Origin: Nodosilinea sp. FACHB-141
GTDB lineage: Bacteria; Cyanobacteriota; Cyanobacteriia; Phormidesmidales; Phormidesmidaceae
Reading direction: 5' to 3'
NCBI RefSeq assembly: GCF_014696135.1
Contig: NZ_JACJPP010000007.1
Location: forward strand, 558,001-622,000
Length of the DNA: 64,000 nucleotides
Part shown: positions 47,480-56,328 of the stretch, piece by piece
How positions within the stretch are numbered: position 1 is the stretch's first letter
Layout: every line of letters begins with the position of its first letter
Notes under the pieces: generated by a model
Seen by the model: the letters and a program-made list of their open reading frames with translations, nothing else
Told to the model about the DNA's origin: nothing
The model's database searches: none
Program-made: the position numbers and the translations under genes

Positions 47480-48098
47480 GGGTTAATCTCCTGTGTGGCC
47501 AGTCTCTTACCTTAGAAACGGGGGTGAGCTTCGTCAATGGGCAAGGAAATCAGCAGCGGCGATCGCCTCAATTAATGCCCTCATGTTCTAATTTTTGGAT
47601 CCAAAAAATTCTATTTTTGGAGCGGCTGTCTAAGGCGTTAGAGAGTTAATTCTGACCTCAATAGGGCATTGTCATCAAAGGCATTCGGTGACCAAAAGCA
47701 CGTTAAGGGTTCTGACAACTTCACGTCTTCTTGATGGAACTCTGTCAAAACGGTGAATAGACTGATTAATCTTACATAACTCATTGACTCCATAGATAAA
47801 TAATTTGAAAGTTGACCGAGATGGGTTCAAGCCCAGAAAACCCAGGTATGACGGCGGGTTGAGCCAGTTACTGCAGGTCAGCTACTTTTTTATTTTGTGA
47901 CGAAGTGCTACGCCTGCCGGTAGATGCCCGGATTCGCAATGTCATCCGAACGTGCTAGGTTACATTTCGTCAAAAAAAGCCGAAGACCAATTTGCAACGA
48001 GTGTGGGATTTAAGGCAATTCCTGTGCTGCCTGTTCTGAGTCATTTTCCGTGACCAGGATCTATCCCCTGCTCTTCCTGCTGAATTCTTTTGGTGTAA
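47480..48098. other. 620 bp divergent spacer
   Basis: Promoters for purM (minus) and the RlpA-like gene (plus) should lie here. A palindromic TTTTTGGATCCAAAAA is seen near 47595. No gene is visible. Confidence 0.5.
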
Positions 48099-49214
48099 AT
48101 GAAACATCGCGTATTGGGCGGACTGACGGTTGCCGTCGCTGTGTCCGTCTTCGGAGCACCCTTGCCCACTCAAGCCCAGGATAGCGGCGATAACAGTCTC
48201 TCTCTGGAGCCAGAATCAAAGCATCATGCTGACGTTCTTCCTCAACCCCCTGAAGCAGGTTCGCCAGCGGACTCTGACCCTTCAACTCTTGAGCCTAGCC
48301 AACCTGAATCAGCGTTATTACTTCAACCCTCTGATTCCACCGACGACATTCTCGAGACAGCTACTGTCTTCCCCCACGCCCTCGACGCCCGCCCAGTCGT
48401 TTCTGCTCAACCTGACTCAGCGCTATCGCTTCAGCCCTCTGGCTCCACCAGCGATACGCTCGAGACAGCTACTGTCTTTTCCCACGCCCTAGACTCCCGT
48501 CAGGCAGCTACCGTCTATATTCGCTCAATTCCGGTTGTCACCTTGGTGGGCGGCGAGCTAGAAACTCTGAGTGCCGGCCTTGGCACCGTCGCCGTCGCCT
48601 CAGATGCCCAAGAGCCCCAGCACCGAGCCGAGACGGTTGTGTCTCGGCTACAGGAACTAACCGCTAACGGCAATGCTGACGCTATCGTGGCCCGTTGGGA
48701 CAGCGATGATGAGTCATTTGTGGTGGCTTGGGGAGAAGAATCCTTAATCACCCTTGATGGCAAGACGATTTTGCCTGATACCACCGACAACCCTGGTGAA
48801 GACGCGCTCCAGATCGCCAATCGACTGCGGCGGCTGCTGGGCGATGCCCCTCCCCTGGCTAGCGTTGAGGGCCTACCTGAACCTTCGGCTCCCGACACCC
48901 GAGTTGGCATAGTAACCTCTACCCTCACCGGCATGGCCTCCTGGTATGGGCCTGGGTTTCACGGACGACGCAGCGCCAGCGGCGAAGTGTTTAACCAAAA
49001 CGACTTGACGGCTGCCCACCGCACTTTGCCCTTCGGCACTAGAGTGCGGGTCACCAATGTATCTACGGGGCAGTCTGTGGTGGTGCGCATCAACGATCGC
49101 GGCCCCTTCAGCCACGGTCGGGTGATTGACCTCTCAGCCGCAGCGGCTAATAATATTGGCCTGAGAGCCAGTGGAGTGGCCCGGGTACAGCTAGAGGTAT
49201 TGTCGGCCGAGTAG
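48099..49214 (+). CDS. RlpA-like lytic transglycosylase domain protein
   Basis: The 371-residue protein has a signal peptide (about 1-27, MKHRVLGGLTVAVAVSVFGA) and a low-complexity N-terminal half. That half holds an internal 36-residue tandem repeat (residues 68-139, LETATVFPHALDAR and LETATVFSHALDSR). A C-terminal RlpA double-psi beta barrel spans about 280-370. Family motifs are GMASWYGPGFHGRRSASGE, LTAAHRTLPFGTRVRVTN and RINDRGPFSHGRVIDLS, with the catalytic-type Asp in NDRGPF. RlpA cleaves naked glycan strands in the septum of some bacteria. A SPOR domain is absent. Confidence 0.9.
   Translation: MKHRVLGGLTVAVAVSVFGAPLPTQAQDSGDNSLSLEPESKHHADVLPQPPEAGSPADSDPSTLEPSQPESALLLQPSDSTDDILETATVFPHALDARPVVSAQPDSALSLQPSGSTSDTLETATVFSHALDSRQAATVYIRSIPVVTLVGGELETLSAGLGTVAVASDAQEPQHRAETVVSRLQELTANGNADAIVARWDSDDESFVVAWGEESLITLDGKTILPDTTDNPGEDALQIANRLRRLLGDAPPLASVEGLPEPSAPDTRVGIVTSTLTGMASWYGPGFHGRRSASGEVFNQNDLTAAHRTLPFGTRVRVTNVSTGQSVVVRINDRGPFSHGRVIDLSAAAANNIGLRASGVARVQLEVLSAE
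48300..48515 (+). repeat. 108 bp in-frame tandem duplication inside the RlpA-like gene
   Basis: Two 108-base copies (48300-48407 and 48408-48515) begin CAACCTGA(A/C)TCAGCG and differ at scattered positions. The period is 36 codons, so the frame is kept. Confidence 0.9.
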
Positions 49215-49469
49215 TTAATCTGACCAACTTTGCTGCTCTGGAGGTTGGTTCTCTGGGGGTTTAAGCTAGCCCTTTCCAGCTGAATTGGTGGAGAGGGCTT
49301 TTGATGGTGTGCCCTAGCCTTGGCGCTACAGAAGAGCTGAAGTAAAGTCATGGCAAGGCAGGGCACTGGCGATATGCTCATGACTTTAAATCTGGTACGG
49401 TATTACCTTTGGAGCGAGGTGGCCAGAAGTTCAGCTGTCACACACTCACGCAGTAGAAGGTAGGGGATT

Positions 49470-51041
49470 GTGCGAGTACTCAAGACGGTTGAAGGAGTAA
49501 AACGCTATCTTGGCCAAGCACGCCGCCAGCAGAACGCGGAGGACGGCGTTGCGGTAGGGCTGGTGCCGACCATGGGTAATCTGCACCGAGGCCATCTAAG
49601 CCTGATTGAACGGGCTCGGTTGGAGAACTCGGTGGTTGTGGTCAGCATTTTTGTGAATCCGCTGCAATTTGGTCCCCAAGAAGATTTAGCTCGTTACCCC
49701 CATACTCCCGAGCAAGACCTGCGTCTCTGCGAACAGGCTGGGGTCGATGCGGTGTTTATGCCCACTGTCACTGCCTTCTACGGCGCTGCTCAGCCCCATT
49801 CCGACGCTATGACTCGGGTGATGCCTTCAAAGGCGATGGTGGCAGTGCTGTGCGGCTCCCACCGGCCGGGACACTTTGAGGGGGTGGCGACGGTGGTAAC
49901 TAAGTTGTTGAGTTTAGTGGCTCCCGATCGCGCCTACTTTGGCTATAAAGATGCTCAACAGTTGGCCATTCTCAAGCGCCTGGCCCACGACCTCAACTTG
50001 CCTAGCCAGCTGGTTGGTTGCCCTACGGTGCGCGAGGCGAGCGGCTTGGCTTTGAGCTCTCGCAACAGCTACTTGAGCGAGGTCGAGCGTCAGCAGGCGG
50101 CAGTTATCTACCGAGGGCTATTGGCAGCCCAACAGTGCTTCCAGGCTGGTGAGCGGCTGAGTTCGGCCCTAACAGCGGCTGTGGCTGCTGAGCTGGCCCA
50201 GGAGCCATCCCTGCATCCTCAATATGTAGAACTGGTGCATCCCGAAACCCTGCAACCTCTAGAGCGGGTGGAGACGCTGGGGATGCTGGCGGTGGCGGCT
50301 CACCTGGGTGCTACGAGGCTCATTGACAATATTTTGCTGCGCGATCGCCAGCCGATTGTGGCCATTGATGGGCCGGCCGGGGCCGGTAAGTCAACGGTGG
50401 CTCGCCAGGTAGCCCAACGGCTAAACCTGCTTTACCTCGACAGTGGCGCGATGTACCGGGCGGTGACCTGGCTGGTCCTAGAGCGCGGCATTGACGTGCA
50501 GGACGAGGTCGCGATCGCAGAACTCGTGCAGGACTGTGAAATCCGTCTAGAGGCCTCAGGTAATGACTCTGCCTTTGCTGCTTACCCCAGCCGCATCTGG
50601 CTCAACGGCCAGGAAGTCACCCAAGCTATTCGCAGCACGGCCGTCACGGCTGCGGTCTCGGCGGTGTCAGCCCAGCCCACGGTGCGCGAAGTTCTCCTGC
50701 GCCAGCAGCAGCAGTATGGCATTACCGGCGGTGTGGTCATGGAAGGTCGAGACATTGGCACCCAAGTGTTTCCCCAGGCGGAGCTGAAAGTTTTTCTCAC
50801 CGCGTCGGTGGGTGAACGGGCTCGCCGCCGCCAGCGTGACCTCGCCGCCCAGGAGCAGCCAGCAGTGTCCCTTAGCGACCTGGAGCAAGCCATCGACGAT
50901 CGCGATCGCAAGGACAGCAGTCGCCGAGTGTCGCCCCTGCGTCAGGCCGATGATGCGATCGCCCTCAACACCGATGGCCTCGCCATCGAAGATGTGGTGA
51001 ACAAAATAGTCCAGCTATTTGAATCGAGGGTGGAGCGATGA
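49470..51041 (+). CDS. panC/cmk: Bifunctional pantothenate synthetase/cytidylate kinase
   Basis: The 523-residue fusion is typical of cyanobacteria. PanC occupies about 1-275 (VGLVPTMGNLHRGHLSLI, SIFVNPLQFGPQEDL, CGSHRPGHFEGVATVV, YFGYKDAQQLAI) and makes pantothenate from pantoate and beta-alanine. Cmk occupies about 285-523 (IAIDGPAGAGKSTVARQVA P-loop, YLDSGAMYRAVT, VMEGRDIGTQVFP, DDRDRKDSSR) and phosphorylates CMP and dCMP. The start is GTG 49470, with GGTAGGGG upstream. aroE follows after 131 bases, so both may be in one transcript. Confidence 0.96.
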   Translation: MRVLKTVEGVKRYLGQARRQQNAEDGVAVGLVPTMGNLHRGHLSLIERARLENSVVVVSIFVNPLQFGPQEDLARYPHTPEQDLRLCEQAGVDAVFMPTVTAFYGAAQPHSDAMTRVMPSKAMVAVLCGSHRPGHFEGVATVVTKLLSLVAPDRAYFGYKDAQQLAILKRLAHDLNLPSQLVGCPTVREASGLALSSRNSYLSEVERQQAAVIYRGLLAAQQCFQAGERLSSALTAAVAAELAQEPSLHPQYVELVHPETLQPLERVETLGMLAVAAHLGATRLIDNILLRDRQPIVAIDGPAGAGKSTVARQVAQRLNLLYLDSGAMYRAVTWLVLERGIDVQDEVAIAELVQDCEIRLEASGNDSAFAAYPSRIWLNGQEVTQAIRSTAVTAAVSAVSAQPTVREVLLRQQQQYGITGGVVMEGRDIGTQVFPQAELKVFLTASVGERARRRQRDLAAQEQPAVSLSDLEQAIDDRDRKDSSRRVSPLRQADDAIALNTDGLAIEDVVNKIVQLFESRVER

Positions 51042-51172
51042 GTAGATGGAGAGACGGGGAGATGAGGAAGATAAGGGAGGTGAGGAAGCTAGGGGAGTAA
51101 CCTCAGCGTTTCTAGACAAAACCAAATTGTTCCACCTCCTCATCCCCTCACCGTCCTTATCTCCTCACTCCC
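51042..51172. repeat. Purine-rich and pyrimidine-rich halves, imperfect inverted repeat
   Basis: Left half GAGACGGGGAGATGAGGAAG, then ATAAGGGAGGTGAGG, is loosely complementary to the right half CCACCTCCTCATCCCCTCAC, then CGTCCTTATCTCCTCAC. The spacer could fold into one long hairpin before aroE. It belongs to the G/A-rich class of spacer repeats of this genome. Confidence 0.55.
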
Positions 51173-52033
51173 ATGCCCATCACTGGAACCACTCAAATCC
51201 TTGGCGTCATCGGCGATCCGGTTACCCACTCCCTGTCGCCGGTAATGCACAATGCCGCGCTGGCAGAACTCGGGGCCGACTACGTCTATGTGGCCTTTCC
51301 GGTGCTAGCAGAAGGGCTTGAAGCTGCGATCGCAGGCTTTGCCGCCACTGGGGTGCAGGGGTTCAGTATCACCATTCCTCACAAGCAGGCCATTCTGCCT
51401 CTGTTGGCAACGGTTACTGACGAAGCTCAGGCGGTAGGGGCAGTGAATACAGTGTGGCGCACCGAGCAGGGTTGGGCAGGCACTAACACTGACGTAGCCG
51501 GGTTTGTGGCCCCGCTCAAAGCATTCAGACCTTGGGCTGGATGCACGGCCTTAGTCTTGGGCAACGGTGGAGCAGCTAGGGCCGTAGTAGCGGGCTGTGC
51601 GCAGCTAGGGTTCGATGCGGTGCAAGTGGTGGGTCGCAGGGCCGAAGCTCTGGTTGCCTTTCAGCAGGGCTGGGTCAATTCGCCCCTGCAACCTCCGCTC
51701 ACGGTTCATGCTTGGGAGGAGTTGCCCACCTTGCTGCCCACCGCCGATCTAATTGTCAACACCACTCCCCTCGGCATGCACACAACCGCTGGGCAAACGC
51801 CCTTGGCCGCAGAGGCTCTGGCTTTAGCTCCGTCCCATGCCGTAGTCTATGACTTGATCTATACGCCCAGGCCTACCCGCTTGCTTGCTCTGGCCGATCA
51901 GCGGGGGTTGTCCACCTTAGATGGATTAGAAATGCTGGTGCAGCAGGGGGCCGCCGCCCTGGAGATTTGGTTGAACTGCCCCGTGCCTGTAGACACGATG
52001 CGCCAAGCCTTAATTGATTGGTTGGAGCGGTAG
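51173..52033 (+). CDS. aroE: Shikimate dehydrogenase
   Basis: AroE reduces 3-dehydroshikimate to shikimate with NADPH. The 286-residue protein starts MPITGTTQILGVIGDPVTHS, with the substrate motif SLSPVMHNAAL. The catalytic Lys is in SITIPHKQAI, and NTDVAGF and the NADP loop VLGNGGAARAVV follow. The sequence LGMHTTAGQTPL is also typical. The ATG 51173 is preceded by pyrimidine-rich repeat DNA and lacks a good ribosome-binding site. Confidence 0.96.
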   Translation: MPITGTTQILGVIGDPVTHSLSPVMHNAALAELGADYVYVAFPVLAEGLEAAIAGFAATGVQGFSITIPHKQAILPLLATVTDEAQAVGAVNTVWRTEQGWAGTNTDVAGFVAPLKAFRPWAGCTALVLGNGGAARAVVAGCAQLGFDAVQVVGRRAEALVAFQQGWVNSPLQPPLTVHAWEELPTLLPTADLIVNTTPLGMHTTAGQTPLAAEALALAPSHAVVYDLIYTPRPTRLLALADQRGLSTLDGLEMLVQQGAAALEIWLNCPVPVDTMRQALIDWLER

Positions 52034-52123
52034 CTAAATGTTTGAGGCAGCTTGCCTGCCGCGCAGAGCGGTTGGAGCATTTGAATTGTCTGCGTTATGT
52101 CGAGGCCAGAGGCGATCGCTTCT

Positions 52124-53467
52124 TTAAGGCAAAAAGGTTCTGCGATCGGTAACCATATCGTCAGCCCTGGCTAACTCATTCTCAAAGCCGTTGTGGGTGA
52201 GCAAGTGCTGAATGACCCCGGCAACAATCCTTTGCATGGCCGTGTCGTTGCCGCTGTGGTCGAGGGTAGCGGTGATGACATAGCGCTGGCCGCTCACCCT
52301 AACCGCTGTAGTGGTGCCCAGCACCTTAGAATTACGTCCAGTCTTTTCGCCCAGCCAGTCGACGGGGGAACGCACGGCCGCGTGGCCTAGATTGCGATCG
52401 CGCTGATTGGCCAAAGCTGCTTCTATCAAGTGGGCTCCCGCAAACTCCTGGTTGTAAATAGCCACCATCATGTCAGTTAGCTCGTCGGTGGTGATGACGT
52501 TGGGGGCGCTGCCGGCGTTGGCAGGGTAGGTCGTTTCCCCGACCAGCTTTTTGGTGACGCGGGTGGTTTGGTATCCCTGGCTACGCAGACTGTGATTGAT
52601 GCTATGCCATCCCATGTAGTCAATCAGCTGGTTGGTGGCGATATTGCCGCTGGCGCTAATCATGTCGGCCATGATCTGCTCTAGGGGATATGCGGTTCTA
52701 ACCCAAAGGGATCCGGCGTCCTCGGTCCAGTTGCTGGGACTAATCCAAATGGGCGTGCTGGGGGCAGTGCCCTCTTGGTGAAGCTTGGTCATGAGTGCGA
52801 TCGCCACTGGTACTTTGATTAAGCTGGCAGAGCTAGCTGGCGGACGATTGCCCTGCCAGCGCCGACACTCTCGCTGCAGCGAGCACACGGTCAGACGTAC
52901 CCGCGAAGCTAGGCCTGTCTGCTCGACAATGGGTTTTAGAGAAGCCGAGCGGGCTGTGTCGTAGTGGTAAGCGGCGGTCGCCCGCTGCTGCTCGTACTGC
53001 TGTTTTTGGGCTGCTGCTTGGGCTTCACCAAAAGTGTTGGGTGCGATCTGGTTCAGCGCCGCTACGGCTTTGTCCCAGTGGCTGTAGGCGACGGCTAGCT
53101 CCTTGGCGGGCAGGGCGGCAGGATCTCCTAGGGCGATCGCGGCGGCGGCAGCCTGCTCGGCTTGCTGCTGAAGCTGTCGGGCTGTCTCTTCTTGCCGTAG
53201 ACGGTAGTTGATCGCCCCCAGCTGGTCTAAAAAAGCGGCAGGCGGTGGATCCACCGCTCCCATAATTGTGGGGTAACGGCTGAGTTCAACCCCCAAGCGA
53301 TCGCGCAGACGATACAGCTCCGCTAAGGTATCAACCTTAGGCACGGCAACCGTAGCCTGAGAGTTTTGCTCAGGTGCCGCCACCGGGAACTTGGGCAGCG
53401 CCACATTGGCCATCAAAACACCCACTACCACTGTGGGCTTTAACACCTGCAACCAGACAGAATGCAT
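52124..53467 (-). CDS. Class A beta-lactamase-like serine hydrolase
   Basis: The 447-residue protein has an N-terminal hydrophobic segment (about 8-28), a helical Gln/Ala-rich spacer to about 175, and a C-terminal beta-lactamase/transpeptidase domain. The active site SXXK is ASLIKVPVAIAL, SGN stands for the SDN motif (MISASGNIATNQL), and KTG is in GEKTGRNSKVLG. All three penicillin-recognising motifs are present. A family of such proteins in cyanobacteria has unknown substrate; whether it hydrolyses beta-lactams is untested. No transporter or regulator such as ampR lies near. Confidence 0.85.
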   Translation of the reverse strand: MHSVWLQVLKPTVVVGVLMANVALPKFPVAAPEQNSQATVAVPKVDTLAELYRLRDRLGVELSRYPTIMGAVDPPPAAFLDQLGAINYRLRQEETARQLQQQAEQAAAAAIALGDPAALPAKELAVAYSHWDKAVAALNQIAPNTFGEAQAAAQKQQYEQQRATAAYHYDTARSASLKPIVEQTGLASRVRLTVCSLQRECRRWQGNRPPASSASLIKVPVAIALMTKLHQEGTAPSTPIWISPSNWTEDAGSLWVRTAYPLEQIMADMISASGNIATNQLIDYMGWHSINHSLRSQGYQTTRVTKKLVGETTYPANAGSAPNVITTDELTDMMVAIYNQEFAGAHLIEAALANQRDRNLGHAAVRSPVDWLGEKTGRNSKVLGTTTAVRVSGQRYVITATLDHSGNDTAMQRIVAGVIQHLLTHNGFENELARADDMVTDRRTFLP

Positions 53468-53585
53468 CGATTCCCGCTCCTCATTACGGTATCGAGATTG
53501 CCTGGGGCAACCAGATATTACGAAACTTAAGCCCTTTTTGAGCCGAAAAAAGCCAGCTAAAGCACAAAAACTCGGTTTCTGGGCT

Positions 53586-53957
53586 TTAGGTGAGGGTTGA
53601 TGCCAAATTTTGTTGTAAAAGCGCCTGCCAACTAGCGCTCAAGTCGTCCTCGCTGCGGTGGGCCTCCCAGGGGCCAGCATCGAAACCGCCAATACTCCAC
53701 TGCCCGGTAATATGGTCACCGTCTTCAGACACTGTGCCTATATAGTCAATGGCCGCTTGCCCTCGGCCCAAATAGCGTTTAACAAACTGTACCCGGCGAC
53801 CAACCACGGTGCCACTGAGTTGGGCTTCGCCCAGATAGCCGCTGTCGAGAATGCTGCCGCTCAGGGTGTTGCCCCCCTGCACCAGGGTGGCTTCAAAGCG
53901 GGTTGGGGTATCCCGCTGCCAGTAAGTGCCTAGCCACATGCCGCTCAAATCTGCCAT
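53586..53957 (-). CDS. Conserved-looking hypothetical protein, beta-rich
   Basis: The 123-residue soluble protein begins MADLSGMWLGTYWQRDTPTR and is rich in alternating hydrophobic residues and glycines (GGNTLSGSILDSGYLGEAQL, QFVKRYLG, HITGQWSIGG). It suggests a small beta-barrel such as a lipocalin-like domain. I recognise no named family, and no signal peptide is visible. It is divergently placed from recR. Confidence 0.6.
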   Translation of the reverse strand: MADLSGMWLGTYWQRDTPTRFEATLVQGGNTLSGSILDSGYLGEAQLSGTVVGRRVQFVKRYLGRGQAAIDYIGTVSEDGDHITGQWSIGGFDAGPWEAHRSEDDLSASWQALLQQNLASTLT

Positions 53958-54023
53958 TGCCCACCTTCATTCACAGCCTTACACGTACAATTTAAATAAT
54001 GAGCAACCCTAGGAGTTTGTCCC

Positions 54024-54617
54024 ATTTACACCCGTCCCCTGGCTCGACTGATCGAAGAATTCCAGCGGCTGCCGGGGGTTGGCCCCAAGTCGGCCCAGCG
54101 TCTAGCGCTACACGTTCTCAAGCGCCCCCAAACCGAAGTCCAAGCCTTGGCCCAAGCGCTCCTAGAGGCCAAAGCTCAGGTGGGGCAGTGCTCGGTGTGC
54201 TTTCATCTGTCAGCCGAGCCGGTGTGCGACATCTGCCGGGCTACCAACCGCGACCTTCAGACCCTTTGCGTCGTGGCCGACTCGCGAGACGTCATCGCCA
54301 TTGAGAAAACCCGCGAATATCGAGGCCGTTACCACGTGCTGGGCGGCCTGATCTCACCGATGGATGGCATTGGCCCCGAACAGTTGAATATTGGTCCCCT
54401 GGTGCACCGGGTCAGCAAAGAAGGCACTCAGGAGGTGATTATGGCCATTAGTCCCAGTATTGAGGGTGACACTACCACTCTCTATGTGGGTCAGCTGCTG
54501 AAGCCCTTTACTCGGGTAACTCGCATTGCCTTTGGTCTGCCCATGGGGGGCGATTTAGAATATGCCGACGAGGTCACCTTGGCCCGCGCCCTAGAGGGGC
54601 GCCGAGATCTAGACTAG
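54024..54617 (+). CDS. recR: Recombination mediator RecR, apparent ATT start
   Basis: RecR, with RecF and RecO, helps load RecA at gaps. The frame holds [20 protein letters not shown], then [14 protein letters not shown], the four-Cys zinc finger [16 protein letters not shown] and the Toprim domain ([29 protein letters not shown]). The frame opens only at 54003 after a TGA, and no ATG, GTG or TTG precedes the conserved [13 protein letters not shown] at 54011-54015 sits 8 bases before ATT (54024), which is in frame and gives a normal 197-residue RecR. ATT is therefore the best start on the sequence shown. An internal ATG at 54147 would lose the N-terminal helix-hairpin-helix region. Confidence 0.9.
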   Translation: MYTRPLARLIEEFQRLPGVGPKSAQRLALHVLKRPQTEVQALAQALLEAKAQVGQCSVCFHLSAEPVCDICRATNRDLQTLCVVADSRDVIAIEKTREYRGRYHVLGGLISPMDGIGPEQLNIGPLVHRVSKEGTQEVIMAISPSIEGDTTTLYVGQLLKPFTRVTRIAFGLPMGGDLEYADEVTLARALEGRRDLD

Positions 54618-54783
54618 GCCAAGATTTGGCTAGGTCTTATACAATTCTGAACCTGTTTTGGGTTGCTCGGCCCGTAGGTTAGATTAGGGGTGATGAGCCC
54701 TTTGCCATGGGTTAAGTGTTTTAGGGCTTGCTGGGCGAAGGTGGTTCCAGGGCACTACCGCGATTGTTTACCGCCAGGCACCG

Positions 54784-55428
54784 ATGGGAGTCTTTCTCTA
54801 TTTTTTACGGCATGGCCAAACGGCCTATAGCCTCACGGGGGGCTACTGCGGCACGCCCGAAAACGACCCCGGCCTAACCTCCGAGGGAATGGCTATGGCC
54901 CAGGAGTTTGCCGAAACCTATGCCCATCTACCCTGGAGCGCCGCCTACGTCAGCCCTCTGCGGCGGGCGGTAGAGACGGCTCGTCCGCTGTGTGATGTGC
55001 TGAACTTAGAGATGCGGCTGCGCGACGGGCTGCGGGAGGTGATGTATGGTCGCTGGGAAGGCATGCACCCGACCGCCGTTGACCGCGATCACCACGACGA
55101 GTATGTGGCTTGGTTAACCGACCCGGCCTGGTATGCGCCGGTGGGGGGCGAACGCGCCGTAGATATCGCCCGCCGCTCGGCTCAGGTGCTCGACGAAATT
55201 GAGCGCACCCACCCCAGCGGACACATCTTGCTAGTGTCTCACAAGGCCACCATTCGCATTATGCTCTGCACTTTGCTGGGTATTGATGTGGGCCGCTACC
55301 GCGATCGCATGGATATGCCGGTTGCCGCCGTGAGCGTAGTTGAGCTGGGCTCACGGGGGCCGCTGTTTCACACCATTGCCGATCGCTCTCACCTGAGCGA
55401 CCAGCTGCGATCGCTACCCTCCACCTGA
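54784..55428 (+). CDS. Histidine phosphatase family protein
   Basis: The 214-residue protein has the phosphoglycerate mutase-like fold. The catalytic phospho-His is in the motif YFLRHGQTAY. SPLRRAVETARPL carries the second Arg, LREVMYGRWEGM the acid residue, and LLVSHKATIRIML the second His. All are intact, so it should be a working phosphatase, though the substrate is unknown. A paralogue without the catalytic His starts 14 bases after its stop, and the two share the unusual C-terminal CTLLGIDVGRYRDR. Confidence 0.92.
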   Translation: MGVFLYFLRHGQTAYSLTGGYCGTPENDPGLTSEGMAMAQEFAETYAHLPWSAAYVSPLRRAVETARPLCDVLNLEMRLRDGLREVMYGRWEGMHPTAVDRDHHDEYVAWLTDPAWYAPVGGERAVDIARRSAQVLDEIERTHPSGHILLVSHKATIRIMLCTLLGIDVGRYRDRMDMPVAAVSVVELGSRGPLFHTIADRSHLSDQLRSLPST

Positions 55429-55441
55429 GGTCAAGTGCCCT

Positions 55442-56095
55442 ATGCCCCTGAGGCTTTACCTACTCCGCAACGCTGAAACCGAGTACTGCCGTACAGGTCG
55501 CTACTGTAGCCAAGATGGGGTAGCGCTGACGGCCCAGGGTCAGCAGATGGCCGACTATTTTGCCAAGGCCTACCACCACCTCGACTGGAGAGCGGTCTTT
55601 TGTAGCCCGCTTAGCCATGCTGCTGCCACCGTGCAGCCCCTGTGCCAAATCACGGGGCTGACGGTACAACGTCGCGAGCATTTGCGGGAACTGTCCTTTG
55701 GGCAGTGGGAAGGTATGGGTCCCGCCGAGGTCAACACTGCATTCCACGACGATTACATTCGTTGGCTGGCTGACCCTGCCTGGAATACGCCCACCGATGG
55801 CGAAAAGGCTATGCAGGTGGCCCGCCGCAGTTCTGATGTGCTGGCCGAAATTGAAGAGGCCTATCCCGACGGCAATGTGCTGATCGTGTCCCACAAGGCC
55901 ACCCTGCGGATTATGTTGTGCACCTTGTTGGGGATTGATGTCGGGCGATATCGCGATCGCCTGGCCATGTCCGTCACCGCCGTATCGCTAGTGGAGCTGA
56001 TGGAGTACGGCCCCTTTGTGCGCCAGCTGAACGACCGCGCCCACCTGCCTTTGCACCTGCGGCGTCCCTGGGCTGGCAATGGCTCTGACGGCTAA
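55442..56095 (+). CDS. Histidine phosphatase paralogue lacking the catalytic His
   Basis: The 217-residue protein is clearly similar to the previous gene product along its length, including CTLLGIDVGRYRDR and VSHKATLRIML. At the catalytic site the RHG motif is RNA (LYLLRNAETEY: CGC AAC GCT). The SPLRRA region is SPLSHAAATVQPL, with the Arg replaced by His. The nucleophile needed for catalysis is absent, so it is probably a pseudoenzyme, perhaps binding the same ligand or regulating its neighbour. There is no frameshift and codon use is normal, which argues for a retained function rather than decay. Confidence 0.9.
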   Translation: MPLRLYLLRNAETEYCRTGRYCSQDGVALTAQGQQMADYFAKAYHHLDWRAVFCSPLSHAAATVQPLCQITGLTVQRREHLRELSFGQWEGMGPAEVNTAFHDDYIRWLADPAWNTPTDGEKAMQVARRSSDVLAEIEEAYPDGNVLIVSHKATLRIMLCTLLGIDVGRYRDRLAMSVTAVSLVELMEYGPFVRQLNDRAHLPLHLRRPWAGNGSDG

Positions 56096-56166
56096 GGGCC
56101 GTGCCTAGATTGGTAGCTCTGTCTGTGGGTAGATGGCGTTGGCTATAGACCCTAAGGAGATTATTT

Positions 56167-56328
56167 ATGGAGTGCGATTGCCCTGACTGCGATCGCTCCT
56201 GGTTTCAAACGCGCTGCGGTATTTATGGTATCTACTCGGTTTACTTCTATTCTTGTACCCGGCCTCATTCTGCTTGCCATGGGCAGCTGCGCCTCAGCCC
56301 CCAGCCCCACCGCCCCGCCTGCGACTGA
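56167..56328 (+). CDS. Possible Cys-rich small ORF overlapping the next gene
   Basis: The 53-codon frame (MECDCPDCDRSWFQTRCGIY...) has an excellent ribosome-binding site, AAGGAGA at 56154-56160, 7 bases before ATG 56167. It contains eight Cys, including CDCPDC like a zinc knuckle. It overlaps the start of the sugar dehydrogenase gene in another frame and ends at 56328. No ribosome-binding site is seen for the dehydrogenase ATG 56225. It may be a translated leader that couples translation, or chance. Confidence 0.3.
   Translation: MECDCPDCDRSWFQTRCGIYGIYSVYFYSCTRPHSACHGQLRLSPQPHRPACD

Noticed and set aside
48300-48515. CRISPR-like or mobile repeat
   Set aside because: Only two adjacent copies in frame inside a gene; no spacers and no cas genes in the window.
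54147-54617. Shorter RecR from ATG 54147
   Set aside because: It would remove about 40 conserved residues ([12 protein letters not shown]...[13 protein letters not shown]) needed for DNA binding; the ribosome-binding site sits upstream at 54011.
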